In this document: positions 1 to 5,377 of the stretch, piece after piece
How positions within the stretch are numbered: position 1 is the stretch's first letter
Layout: each line of letters starts with the position of its first letter
Source: an uncultured Selenomonadaceae bacterium
GTDB lineage: Bacteria; Bacillota; Negativicutes; Selenomonadales; Selenomonadaceae
DNA length: 13,387 nt
NCBI GenBank assembly: GCA_905235425.1
Contig: CAJOKY010000067.1
Location: forward strand, 1 to 13,387
Direction: 5' to 3'
Notes under the pieces: generated by a model
Databases searched by the model: none
The model's input: only the letters and a program-made list of their open reading frames with translations
What the model was told of the DNA's origin: nothing
Position numbers and translations under genes: made by a program

Positions 1-395
1 CCCTGCGTGAAAAGTGAAATTTCTGCGTCTTCAGGAAGTGCTGAAATTAATTCAACTTTGTAAATTTCGCCTTCATCTGAAAATTTTTTCAGTGCATCTG
101 CGCGGCTTAAGGTACTGCGTTCAAGCTTAAGATTTTGCTTAACAATATTTTTCATTTCGCGTTCAATGTCGGCTAAATCTTCGTCGGTGAGTTTTCGCTC
201 CATGTCGATATCGTAGTAAAATCCGGTGTCAATCGCGGGACCAATGGCAAGTTGAACCTTTTTGCCGTCCGCGCCGCCGTACAAATGCTTAACTGCTTGC
301 GCCAAAATATGCGAGGCAGTGTGACGAAGGGAATGTAAATATTCAGCATCTTCAACTTCGACAACATTACCGTCTTTTGCAATAATTTTTTCCAT
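1..395 (-). CDS. thrS: Threonyl-tRNA synthetase, N-terminal part (cut by window edge)
   Basis: Charges tRNA-Thr with threonine in the cytoplasm; the N-terminal half of the family also hydrolyses mischarged Ser-tRNA. Only the first 131 residues are in the window. The segment from residue 21 matches the ThrS editing (N2) domain: an HTASH motif at 25-29 gives the two histidines of the HxxxH editing site, followed by LAIGPAIDTGFYYDID, a family signature. The start at 395 has an excellent ribosome site, AAGGAGGAAT at 410-401. Relative to E. coli ThrS, where the first editing histidine is residue 73, this protein is about 48 residues shorter at the N-terminus, so the TGS domain is missing. It is divergent from the pseudouridine synthase gene. 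The family assignment is firm; the TGS loss rests on the start choice. Confidence 0.93.
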   Translation of the reverse strand, partial: MEKIIAKDGNVVEVEDAEYLHSLRHTASHILAQAVKHLYGGADGKKVQLAIGPAIDTGFYYDIDMERKLTDEDLADIEREMKNIVKQNLKLERSTLSRADALKKFSDEGEIYKVELISALPEDAEISLFTQ

Positions 396-418
396 ACAAA
401 ATTCCTCCTTAGCAGGTA

Positions 419-427
419 ATGATAGCA
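419..427 (-). promoter_or_regulatory. Probable extended -10 promoter element of thrS
   Basis: Reading the minus strand, TGCTATCAT at 427-419 matches the extended -10 pattern TGnTATAAT with one mismatch. It lies about 24 bases upstream of the thrS start and just upstream of its ribosome site. No good -35 is seen at 16-18 bases. No T-box leader is present, although T-boxes are common before Firmicute synthetase genes. Confidence 0.45.
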
Positions 428-464
428 CAACGTTTTAAACTTTACCACAATTTTTTTTAGTGAG

Positions 465-595
465 TAGCGATTAGCTTTTAGCTATTAGCCGTTAGCTCTT
501 AGCCTTTAGCTGTTAATTTCTAATAGCTAACACCTAACACCTAACACCTAATCACTAACAGTTTTTCTGATACCTATTCCCTAATCCCCAGTCCC
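465..595. repeat. Heptad repeat array between thrS and the rluB-like gene
   Basis: Fourteen consecutive 7-nt units run in perfect register from 465 to 562. Units starting TAGC (TAGCTTT, TAGCTAT, TAGCCGT and similar) fill 465-513. TAATTTC and TAATAGC follow at 514-527, then TAACACC three times, TAATCAC and TAACAGT. After a 5-nt slip (563-567) four more units run from 568 to 595 (TGATACC, TATTCCC, TAATCCC, CAGTCCC). The two halves are in opposite orientation: TTAGCTGTTA at 506-515 faces TAATAGCTAA at 521-530 across ATTTC, giving a hairpin with one mismatch whose flanks keep TTAG opposite CTAA every 7 nt. Related arrays occur at 1380, 3935, 5291 and 13321. Confidence 0.85.
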
Positions 596-597
596 TA

Positions 598-606
598 TGT
601 TATAAT
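598..606 (+). promoter_or_regulatory. Extended -10 promoter of the rluB-like operon
   Basis: TGTTATAAT at 598-606 is a perfect extended -10 (TGnTATAAT). It abuts the end of the heptad array, whose last units occupy the place of the -35, and no -35 consensus is seen. Transcription would start near 613, leaving a leader of only about 20 nt before the TTG start. Confidence 0.65.
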
Positions 607-634
607 TTCGACAAACTTTTTCGAGGTGGAAATT

Positions 635-1375
635 TTGAGCGAAGAGCGATTGCAAAAATTAATCAGCCGCGCAGGTTTAATGTCACGGCGTGAAGCTGAA
701 AATTTTATAACGGCGGGACGTGTTACCGTTGACGGCAAAATTGTAAACACGCTGGGTTCACGGGCGGACGCGCAGATTAATAAAATTTGCGTTGACGGCG
801 AGGAACTGCATTTTGATACGGAAAAAATTTATCTGCTTTTAAATAAGCCGGAAGGCTATTTATCGGCGGCGAAAGATAAACGCGGCTGTCCTACCGTTAT
901 GGAATTGATCAAAGACATTGCGGCGCGGGTTTATCCCTGCGGCAGGCTGGATTTAAATTCATCCGGCTTAATCTTGATGACTAATGACGGCGAATTAATG
1001 AACCGCCTTATTCACCCGAAATTTAAAGTGCCGAAAACCTACCGCGTAAAAGTTGACGGTGAACTTACTGCAGAAAAAATTTCTCAACTCTGCAACGGCG
1101 TTGAATTGGAAGACGGCTTGACAGCTCCCGCCGAAATAAATTTACTGCACGCCGAAAAAAATTCTGCGACGTTTGACATTACAATTCGCGAAGGACGCAA
1201 CAGGCAGATTCGGCGAATGTTGGCGGCGGTAGGTTGCGGCGTAAAAAAATTGATACGAATAAATTTTGCGGGCTTGACTTTAGACGACGTAAAAATCGGC
1301 AATTACCGGCACTTAACTGCAGACGAAGTTAAAGCATTATACAAATTAGTTGAGGCTAAAACAGATGACTACTAA
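635..1375 (+). CDS. rluB: rRNA pseudouridine synthase, RsuA/RluB family
   Basis: Isomerises a specific uridine of ribosomal RNA to pseudouridine; the closest characterised type is RluB (23S rRNA), although 16S-specific RsuA has the same fold. The 246-residue product has an N-terminal S4 RNA-binding domain (about 1-48, with SRREAE). The catalytic domain has the GRLD motif at 103-106, with Asp106 as the nucleophile, then SSGLILMTNDGEL and a C-terminal GRNRQIRRML stretch. TTG at 635 is preferred over GTG at 626: the latter lies inside the ribosome site (GAGGTGG, 623-629), and family members typically begin just before ERLQK. The stop overlaps the start of the next gene, so the two are probably translated from one message. 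Family certain; RluB versus RsuA less so. Confidence 0.9.
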   Translation: MSEERLQKLISRAGLMSRREAENFITAGRVTVDGKIVNTLGSRADAQINKICVDGEELHFDTEKIYLLLNKPEGYLSAAKDKRGCPTVMELIKDIAARVYPCGRLDLNSSGLILMTNDGELMNRLIHPKFKVPKTYRVKVDGELTAEKISQLCNGVELEDGLTAPAEINLLHAEKNSATFDITIREGRNRQIRRMLAAVGCGVKKLIRINFAGLTLDDVKIGNYRHLTADEVKALYKLVEAKTDDY

Positions 1376-2621
1376 TCCGCTAACAGCTAACAGCTACCGG
1401 CTAAAAGCTATCATAATTGGCGGCGGTCCTGCCGGAATTATGGCGGCGATTCGTATGGCTGAAAACGGCGCGGCTGTTACGCTTTTTGAAAAAAATGACG
1501 CACTCGGTCGAAAGTTGCGTATTACCGGCAAGGGACGTTGCAATTTGACTAACGCGGCTGATGTCAACGAAATTGTCAAAAATATTCCCGGCAACGGCAA
1601 ATTTCTCTACAGCGCTTTAAAAAGTTTTACGGCGGCTGATACCGTGAATTTTTTTGAAACGCTCGGTCTTAAGACGAAGGTTGAACGCGGCAACAGAGTT
1701 TTTCCTGCAAGCGATAACGCGGCTGAAGTTATCGACGTGTTGACAAGGCGGTTGGCGATTTTAGATGTTGACGTAAGATTAAATTCACGCGTTGACGGCA
1801 TTTTTGCAAACGGCGGTAAGATTATAGGCGTGGAAGTTCATAAAAAATTTATTGACGCGGACGTTGTAGTTTTGGCGACGGGTGGAAAATCTTATCCTGC
1901 TACAGGCTCGACAGGCGACGGCTTTAAATTCGCTCGGCAGTTGGGACATACCGTCACGAAAATTTTACCCGCGCTTGTGCCGTTGGAAGTCGAGGAAGAT
2001 TTTGTCAAAGACTTGCAGGGGTTATCGCTGAAAAATGTTCGCGCAGTTTTGAAGGCGGACGGTAAAGCCGTTGCCGAACAATTCGGCGAAATGTTATTTA
2101 CTCATTTCGGCGTATCGGGACCGATAATTTTGACGTTAAGTCGTACGGCGGCAAAACTTTTGGCAGAAAAATCTTTTGTGGAACTTGCGATAAATTTAAA
2201 ACCCGCACTTACGCCGGAGCAACTCGACGCGCGAATTTTACGTGACTTTCAAAAATTCAAGCACAAATCCATTAAAAACGCGTTGGTTGAACTTCTGCCG
2301 ACAAAATTAATTCCGTCGATTTTGGATTTATCGTACATTGACGAAGATAAAAAAATTGACGCCGTAACGAAGGAAGAACGTCGAAGGCTGGTAGAAAATC
2401 TGCGCGGATTGCCATTAACCGTGACACGTACACGACCGCTTGCAGAGGCGATTGTAACTTCCGGCGGTGTTGACGTGAAGGAAATTAATCCAAAAACTAT
2501 GGAGTCAAAATTGGTAAAAAATTTATTCATAGTTGGCGAAGTTGCAGATATTGACGGGTTCACAGGCGGCTTTAATTTGCAGGCGGCGTGGGCAATGGGA
2601 AACGCGGTTGGAAGAAACTAA
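1365..2621 (+). CDS. HI0933/BaiN/YhiN-family FAD-dependent flavoprotein
   Basis: A 418-residue NAD(P)/FAD-dependent oxidoreductase of the HI0933 family. It includes E. coli YhiN and clostridial BaiN, for which bile-acid reduction has been proposed; the physiological substrate of most members is unknown. It has a Rossmann FAD motif IIIGGGPAG (16-24), the signature GRKLRITGKGRCNLTN (48-63), and a C-terminal GEVADIDGFTGGFNLQ stretch that closes the FAD site. Length is normal. ATG at 1365 follows TGAGG (1351-1355) and overlaps the end of the upstream gene by 11 nt. An upstream TTG at 1350 is in frame but too close to that ribosome site. Residues 5-15 are encoded by a heptad repeat tract, so the first 14 residues look like a recent, non-conserved extension. 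The gene ends at a hairpin terminator. Confidence 0.9.
   Translation: MTTNPLTANSYRLKAIIIGGGPAGIMAAIRMAENGAAVTLFEKNDALGRKLRITGKGRCNLTNAADVNEIVKNIPGNGKFLYSALKSFTAADTVNFFETLGLKTKVERGNRVFPASDNAAEVIDVLTRRLAILDVDVRLNSRVDGIFANGGKIIGVEVHKKFIDADVVVLATGGKSYPATGSTGDGFKFARQLGHTVTKILPALVPLEVEEDFVKDLQGLSLKNVRAVLKADGKAVAEQFGEMLFTHFGVSGPIILTLSRTAAKLLAEKSFVELAINLKPALTPEQLDARILRDFQKFKHKSIKNALVELLPTKLIPSILDLSYIDEDKKIDAVTKEERRRLVENLRGLPLTVTRTRPLAEAIVTSGGVDVKEINPKTMESKLVKNLFIVGEVADIDGFTGGFNLQAAWAMGNAVGRN
1380..1414. repeat. Heptad repeat tract inside the flavoprotein's 5' coding end
   Basis: Five 7-nt units in register: CTAACAG, CTAACAG, CTACCGG, CTAAAAG, CTATCAT. Read on the minus strand these give TAGCTGT, TAGCCGG and TAGCTTT, the same family as the arrays at 465 and 13321. 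The tract begins five bases after the stop of the rluB-like gene and encodes part of the N-terminus of the next protein. Confidence 0.8.
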
Positions 2622-2644
2622 AAAATCCCGATCGTAATCGGGAT
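2620..2644 (-). terminator. Intrinsic terminator of the small-protein operon (possibly bidirectional)
   Basis: A perfect 8-bp stem, ATCCCGAT (2625-2632) and ATCGGGAT (2637-2644), encloses a CGTA loop. On the minus strand it is followed by six T (2625-2620), a standard intrinsic terminator about 25 nt past the last small gene. On the plus strand the stem is followed by only AAATTTT, so termination of the flavoprotein message there would be weaker. Confidence 0.8.
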
Positions 2645-2668
2645 AAATTTTAACACCTACTAATAAGG

Positions 2669-2863
2669 TTAATAAGGTGATTGACTAGCGCTGTATAATC
2701 CATATATAATGACTATTGCACCTATTACTAAAATGAAACATCCAAAACCTAAGGCATCTTCAGATTTTTTATCGCCAAGAGCGGCAAACAGAATAAGCAA
2801 AACTATCAGCGGTCCCAACGTTATACTGCCGGCTAAAAATAAATGAACGAGTCCTGTTCCCAT
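2669..2863 (-). CDS. Small membrane protein, unknown function (third gene of small-protein operon)
   Basis: A 64-residue protein not recognised as any family. It has two hydrophobic segments: about residues 5-30 (LVHLFLAG to LLILFAAL) and 39-58 (ALGFGCFILVIGAIVIIYGL). A short charged link, GDKKSED, joins them, so a two-helix hairpin in the inner membrane is likely. ATG at 2863 is preferred over an in-frame TTG at 2878, because TTG overlaps the ribosome site TTGGAGC; TGGAGC then sits 8 nt before the ATG. It lies 40 nt after the preceding small gene and just before a terminator. Being the only clearly membrane-spanning member, it could be a partner or immunity-type protein for the other two; that is speculation. 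Confidence 0.65.
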   Translation of the reverse strand: MGTGLVHLFLAGSITLGPLIVLLILFAALGDKKSEDALGFGCFILVIGAIVIIYGLYSASQSPY

Positions 2864-2903
2864 ATATAAAAGCTCCAACGTGTAAGAGTTTATAATTTTT
2901 TAG

Positions 2904-3134
2904 TTAAGCGTCAATGTCGTCAATTTCGTCCTCAAGACCAATTAAAGCGGCAATACCGGCTACTGCCGCAACTGCTCCAGCTTTTTTGCTGTGTTTTAAA
3001 GGTGTTTCAAGAACTTTGTTGATAATTTTGTATCCGAGATAAGGAAGAGTCAATCCGGTTGCATGCAGAAACAAGTATTTCATACCTTTTTCAACAACTT
3101 GATCCTTCGTAAGCGAATTTGAAGTGTTCGCCAT
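2904..3134 (-). CDS. Small protein with Gly/Ala-rich helix and acidic tail, unknown function (second gene of small-protein operon)
   Basis: A 76-residue protein with no recognised family. From the N-terminus it shows a polar, Ser/Asn/Thr-rich start, an amphipathic-hydrophobic stretch (about 17-43, with LFLHATGLTLPYLGYKI), a basic link (KHSKK), and a Gly/Ala-rich hydrophobic segment (52-67, GAVAAVAGIAALIGL). The tail is strongly acidic, EDEIDDIDA. There is no signal peptide, double-glycine leader or cysteine. The ribosome site AAAGGAGC (3150-3143) is excellent, 8 nt from the ATG. The gene lies 28 nt after the first small gene, and both products begin MA followed by polar residues, which hints that the first two are related partners. 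Confidence 0.7.
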   Translation of the reverse strand: MANTSNSLTKDQVVEKGMKYLFLHATGLTLPYLGYKIINKVLETPLKHSKKAGAVAAVAGIAALIGLEDEIDDIDA

Positions 3135-3162
3135 TTGTATTAGCTCCTTTCGTTTAAATTAA

Positions 3163-3366
3163 CTAGCTGAACAACAAATCTAAAATTCCGCCAATCGCGT
3201 CGACAGCAATTTCTTGACCTACATCAAGGATTTCAGGATTATTGGCGACAGCGTCAGAAACTACATCAACAGCTACCTTAGTAGCTACAGCCGCTGCCCC
3301 GACTCCAACAATCTTAGCAACAAGTTCGGCGGTATCGTTATTTTGGATATTAGTTCCGTCTGCCAT
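3163..3366 (-). CDS. Small Ala/Val/Gly-rich protein, unknown function (first gene of small-protein operon)
   Basis: A 67-residue protein with no recognised family. After a polar N-terminus (MADGTNIQNND) comes a long Ala/Val/Gly-rich stretch (about 15-40) with regularly spaced charged residues, suggesting an amphipathic rather than a membrane-buried helix. A second amphipathic region follows near the end (53-66, IAVDAIGGILDLLF). There is no signal peptide or cysteine. The ribosome site GGGAGGT (3382-3376) lies 9 nt before the ATG. It is the first gene behind the TA-spacer promoter. The composition resembles small self-assembling or membrane-active peptides, but nothing in the sequence proves this. 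Confidence 0.7.
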   Translation of the reverse strand: MADGTNIQNNDTAELVAKIVGVGAAAVATKVAVDVVSDAVANNPEILDVGQEIAVDAIGGILDLLFS

Positions 3367-3417
3367 AAAAAATCAACCTCCCAATTTAACTTTTATTTAA
3401 ATTTTTAAACTGCAAAA

Positions 3418-3444
3418 ATTATGTATATATATATATATTGTCAA
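3418..3444 (-). promoter_or_regulatory. Promoter with a TA-microsatellite spacer, for the small-protein operon
   Basis: On the minus strand a perfect -35 TTGACA (3444-3439) is followed by a 15-nt spacer that is nothing but alternating A and T (3438-3424), then CATAAT (3423-3418), a -10 with one mismatch. Transcription would start near 3411, 45 nt before the first small gene. A 15-nt spacer is shorter than the 17-nt optimum; gain of one TA unit would give exactly 17. Confidence 0.65.
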
Positions 3445-3513
3445 GTTTTTTGAGAAAATTTTTTTGAAGGAAATTATTTATTTTCGCAGAAAGTCAATTA
3501 TGAGGTGTTTATC

Positions 3514-3930
3514 ATGAAAAAAATTTTTATGGCGGTTGCATTTTTATTCGCGTTTACACTTATGACGCCGGTACACGCGGAAAATTGGGTAAATCTCGGC
3601 TCGGATAATTTCGGCGACACATTTTTTATTGATGCCGATTCGGTGACACTGAAAAGCACAGAAGGCGACGTTAAAACTTTTAACGCCACTTTCAAAACTG
3701 AATTTACCGACGAATGGCGCAATGCCGCGAAAAATCCCGCGCATTACATAATTTCTACCTGCGCGTTTAACAATAGGGACGGCAAAAAATTTATTGCCAG
3801 TGTCTCTTCAAAAATTTTCGGTGCGGACGGCTTGATTGGTTCAGACGATGAAAAATCTGCGTGGGAAGAAATTCAAACAGGCAGTCTTGCCGAAATTATG
3901 TTCGATAACGCTATTAAATATTTGAAATAG
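3514..3930 (+). CDS. Exported protein, paralog 1 (resembles surface-adhesin protein E type)
   Basis: A 138-residue protein with a clear Sec signal peptide (1-20: two lysines, a hydrophobic core, then a VHA cleavage box before ENW). The mature part begins W-x-x-LG and continues with a FFIDADSV segment. The pattern of a Trp near the start followed by YID-DS resembles the Adhesin_E (surface-adhesin protein E) family; this is a tentative recognition. ATG at 3514 is chosen because GAGGTG (3502-3507) lies 6 nt upstream and the in-frame GTG at 3505 is inside it. A diverged copy follows immediately. It is the first gene of a plus-strand run ending with the ABC-2 permease; no convincing promoter was found for that run. 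Confidence 0.75.
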   Translation: MKKIFMAVAFLFAFTLMTPVHAENWVNLGSDNFGDTFFIDADSVTLKSTEGDVKTFNATFKTEFTDEWRNAAKNPAHYIISTCAFNNRDGKKFIASVSSKIFGADGLIGSDDEKSAWEEIQTGSLAEIMFDNAIKYLK

Positions 3931-3934
3931 ATTG

Positions 3935-3962
3935 TAGGGAGTAGAAGGTAGATAGTAGGGAA
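3935..3962. repeat. Heptad repeat tract between the two exported-protein paralogs
   Basis: Four 7-nt units in register, TAGGGAG, TAGAAGG, TAGATAG and TAGGGAA, fill nearly all of the gap between the two genes. The last unit runs into AGGGAAG, which can act as the ribosome site of the second paralog. The complement of this tract resembles the CTACAAT units at 5324-5351. Confidence 0.8.
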
Positions 3963-3972
3963 GATGTTTACA

Positions 3973-4404
3973 GTGAAAAAAATTTTTATGGCGCTTATAT
4001 TTTTGTTCGCGTTTACTCTGGTTAGTACGGTTCACGCTGAAAGTTGGCGCTTCGCTACTGTCAATGCCTACGGCGCGTGGTACATTGATTCTGATTCGCT
4101 TATGATTGAAAAAGATGCCGACGAATTTATTTTCTACACTCTTGTTAAACAAGAACTCTCTGCCAAATCGCGCGAAAATGCCCGCAACCCCAATTTGAAC
4201 TACAAAATTTTTCGCGAAGAATTTAAAATTCACGAAGGCGTAAAATATTTTCGTGTCGGTGCTACCACAAATTATACTTTTGACGGTAAATCCTACGCCG
4301 ACCCCGTAGACACATTTGACTGGGATATTATCTCCGCCGGCAGTGTTGCCGAGTACCTGTACAATACGGCGTACAGATTTTTAGAGCGTGATTACATGAA
4401 ATGA
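3973..4404 (+). CDS. Exported protein, paralog 2 (tandem copy)
   Basis: A 143-residue exported protein and diverged tandem copy of the preceding gene. The signal peptide is almost the same (KKIFMA, then a FLFAFTL core and VHAE), and the mature part again starts with Trp and has WYIDSDSL where the first copy has FFIDADSV. The rest is strongly diverged but keeps an AxNP motif and a closing GS-AE motif. GTG at 3973 aligns with the ATG of the first copy, with AGGGAAG (3957-3963) 9 nt upstream. An in-frame ATG at 3964 would add three residues but leaves almost no spacing from that site. Its stop overlaps the cbiG start (ATGA), so translation is coupled. Function unknown; Adhesin_E-like similarity is tentative. 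Confidence 0.75.
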   Translation: MKKIFMALIFLFAFTLVSTVHAESWRFATVNAYGAWYIDSDSLMIEKDADEFIFYTLVKQELSAKSRENARNPNLNYKIFREEFKIHEGVKYFRVGATTNYTFDGKSYADPVDTFDWDIISAGSVAEYLYNTAYRFLERDYMK

Positions 4405-5288
4405 GAATTGCAATTTTAGCGGTGACTGAAAAAGGTCACGAATTGGCAAAAAAAATTTCCGCCGGTATCAGCGGACAAATTTTTATTAAAGGGCGCGATT
4501 TCGACAGTATGAAAATTTTTGTAGCGGAGATTTTCAAAAAGTTCGACGCGCTGATTTTTATTTGTGCGGCGGGAATTGCCGTGCGTATGATAGCGCCGCA
4601 TATTGTCAGCAAATTAAGCGATCCTGCCGTTATCGTGATTGATGAACGTGGGCGAAACGTTATCAGTCTTTTAAGCGGTCACGTAGGCGGTGCAAATGAT
4701 TTAACGCTGAAAATTTCCGCGCAGATTGCCGCCAATCCCGTTATCACGACAGCTACCGACGTTGAGGAAAAATTTGCCGCTGATAATTTTGCCGCACGGC
4801 TGGGACTTCTGCCGGAGCCTAAAGACGCTATTAAGGCGATTAATACTGCGATACTGCGCGGCGAAGAAATTTTTATTACGGCGGGTAATATCAGATTGAA
4901 TTTGACGCCTAAAAATTTAATCTGCGGCATTGGGTGTAAGCGCGGCATTTTTGCTGAAAAAATTTTGTCGGCAGTTGACGCCGCTTGTAAAATTATCAAT
5001 CAGCCGCGCGACAGGATAAAACTTCTTGCTACGGTTGACATAAAGCGCGATGAAGTCGGGTTGATTGACTTTGCAAAAGATTTTGGACGCGAGATAAAAT
5101 TTTTCACTGCCGCCGAACTTGCCGAAAAAGTTTTGGAATATAAATTGGACGAATCGGAATTTGTCAAAAAAAATATCGGCGTCGGAAATGTCTGCGAAGC
5201 GGCGGCTTTATGCTGTACCTGCGGAAAATTCGCGTTGCCGAAAACTAAATTTGACGGCGTAACAATCGCCTTACTTTGGGCAGTTTAA
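4401..5288 (+). CDS. cbiG: Cobalt-precorrin-5A hydrolase (CbiG)
   Basis: In anaerobic cobalamin synthesis CbiG opens the ring-A delta-lactone of cobalt-precorrin-5A, releasing a two-carbon fragment, to give cobalt-precorrin-5B. The N-terminal domain carries AAGIAVRMIAP (56-66) and LSGHVGGAN (91-99), and the C-terminal domain carries GIGCKRG (176-182) and GVGNVCEAAAL (260-270); all are CbiG landmarks. At 295 residues the protein is short for the family (Salmonella CbiG is about 350), and the difference falls in the middle domain, here only about 50 residues. ATG at 4401 overlaps the previous stop. No other cobalamin gene and no B12 riboswitch lies in the window, so the gene is detached from the usual cbi cluster. 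Confidence 0.88.
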   Translation: MRIAILAVTEKGHELAKKISAGISGQIFIKGRDFDSMKIFVAEIFKKFDALIFICAAGIAVRMIAPHIVSKLSDPAVIVIDERGRNVISLLSGHVGGANDLTLKISAQIAANPVITTATDVEEKFAADNFAARLGLLPEPKDAIKAINTAILRGEEIFITAGNIRLNLTPKNLICGIGCKRGIFAEKILSAVDAACKIINQPRDRIKLLATVDIKRDEVGLIDFAKDFGREIKFFTAAELAEKVLEYKLDESEFVKKNIGVGNVCEAAALCCTCGKFALPKTKFDGVTIALLWAV

Positions 5289-5290
5289 GT

Positions 5291-5358
5291 AACAGGGAGA
5301 AGGGAACAGGGATTAGTAATTTCCTACAATCTACCATCTACAATCTACAATCTTACTT
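5291..5358. repeat. Heptad repeat array between cbiG and the ABC permease
   Basis: Units AACAGGG, AGAAGGG, AACAGGG and ATTAGTA (5291-5318) are followed by a 5-nt ATTTC (5319-5323), then CTACAAT, CTACCAT, CTACAAT, CTACAAT and CTTACTT (5324-5358). The same ATTTC also separates the inverted halves of the 465-595 array. The array starts three bases after the cbiG stop and fills the gap up to the region just before the permease. Confidence 0.85.
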
Positions 5359-5377
5359 TTCAGATATCGAAACGGTA

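Noticed and set aside
173..448. Minus-strand open frame overlapping thrS in another frame
   Set aside because: The thrS frame has clear family motifs and its own ribosome site; this one is a frame shadow.
465..595. CRISPR-like array
   Set aside because: The period is 7 nt with no conserved repeat of 20-40 nt, no spacers and no cas genes.
396..600. T-box leader upstream of thrS
   Set aside because: No specifier or antiterminator features are visible; the space is occupied by the heptad array and a short leader.
2904..3366. Small proteins as double-glycine-leader bacteriocins
   Set aside because: Neither has a GG or GA cleavage motif after a typical leader, and no processing transporter is nearby.
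3214..3408. Plus-strand open frame opposite the first small gene
   Set aside because: The opposite strand has the better ribosome site, promoter and operon context; this frame has none.
4300..4400. B12 riboswitch before cbiG
   Set aside because: This is the coding end of the upstream exported protein, directly overlapping cbiG, with no leader in which a riboswitch could fit.
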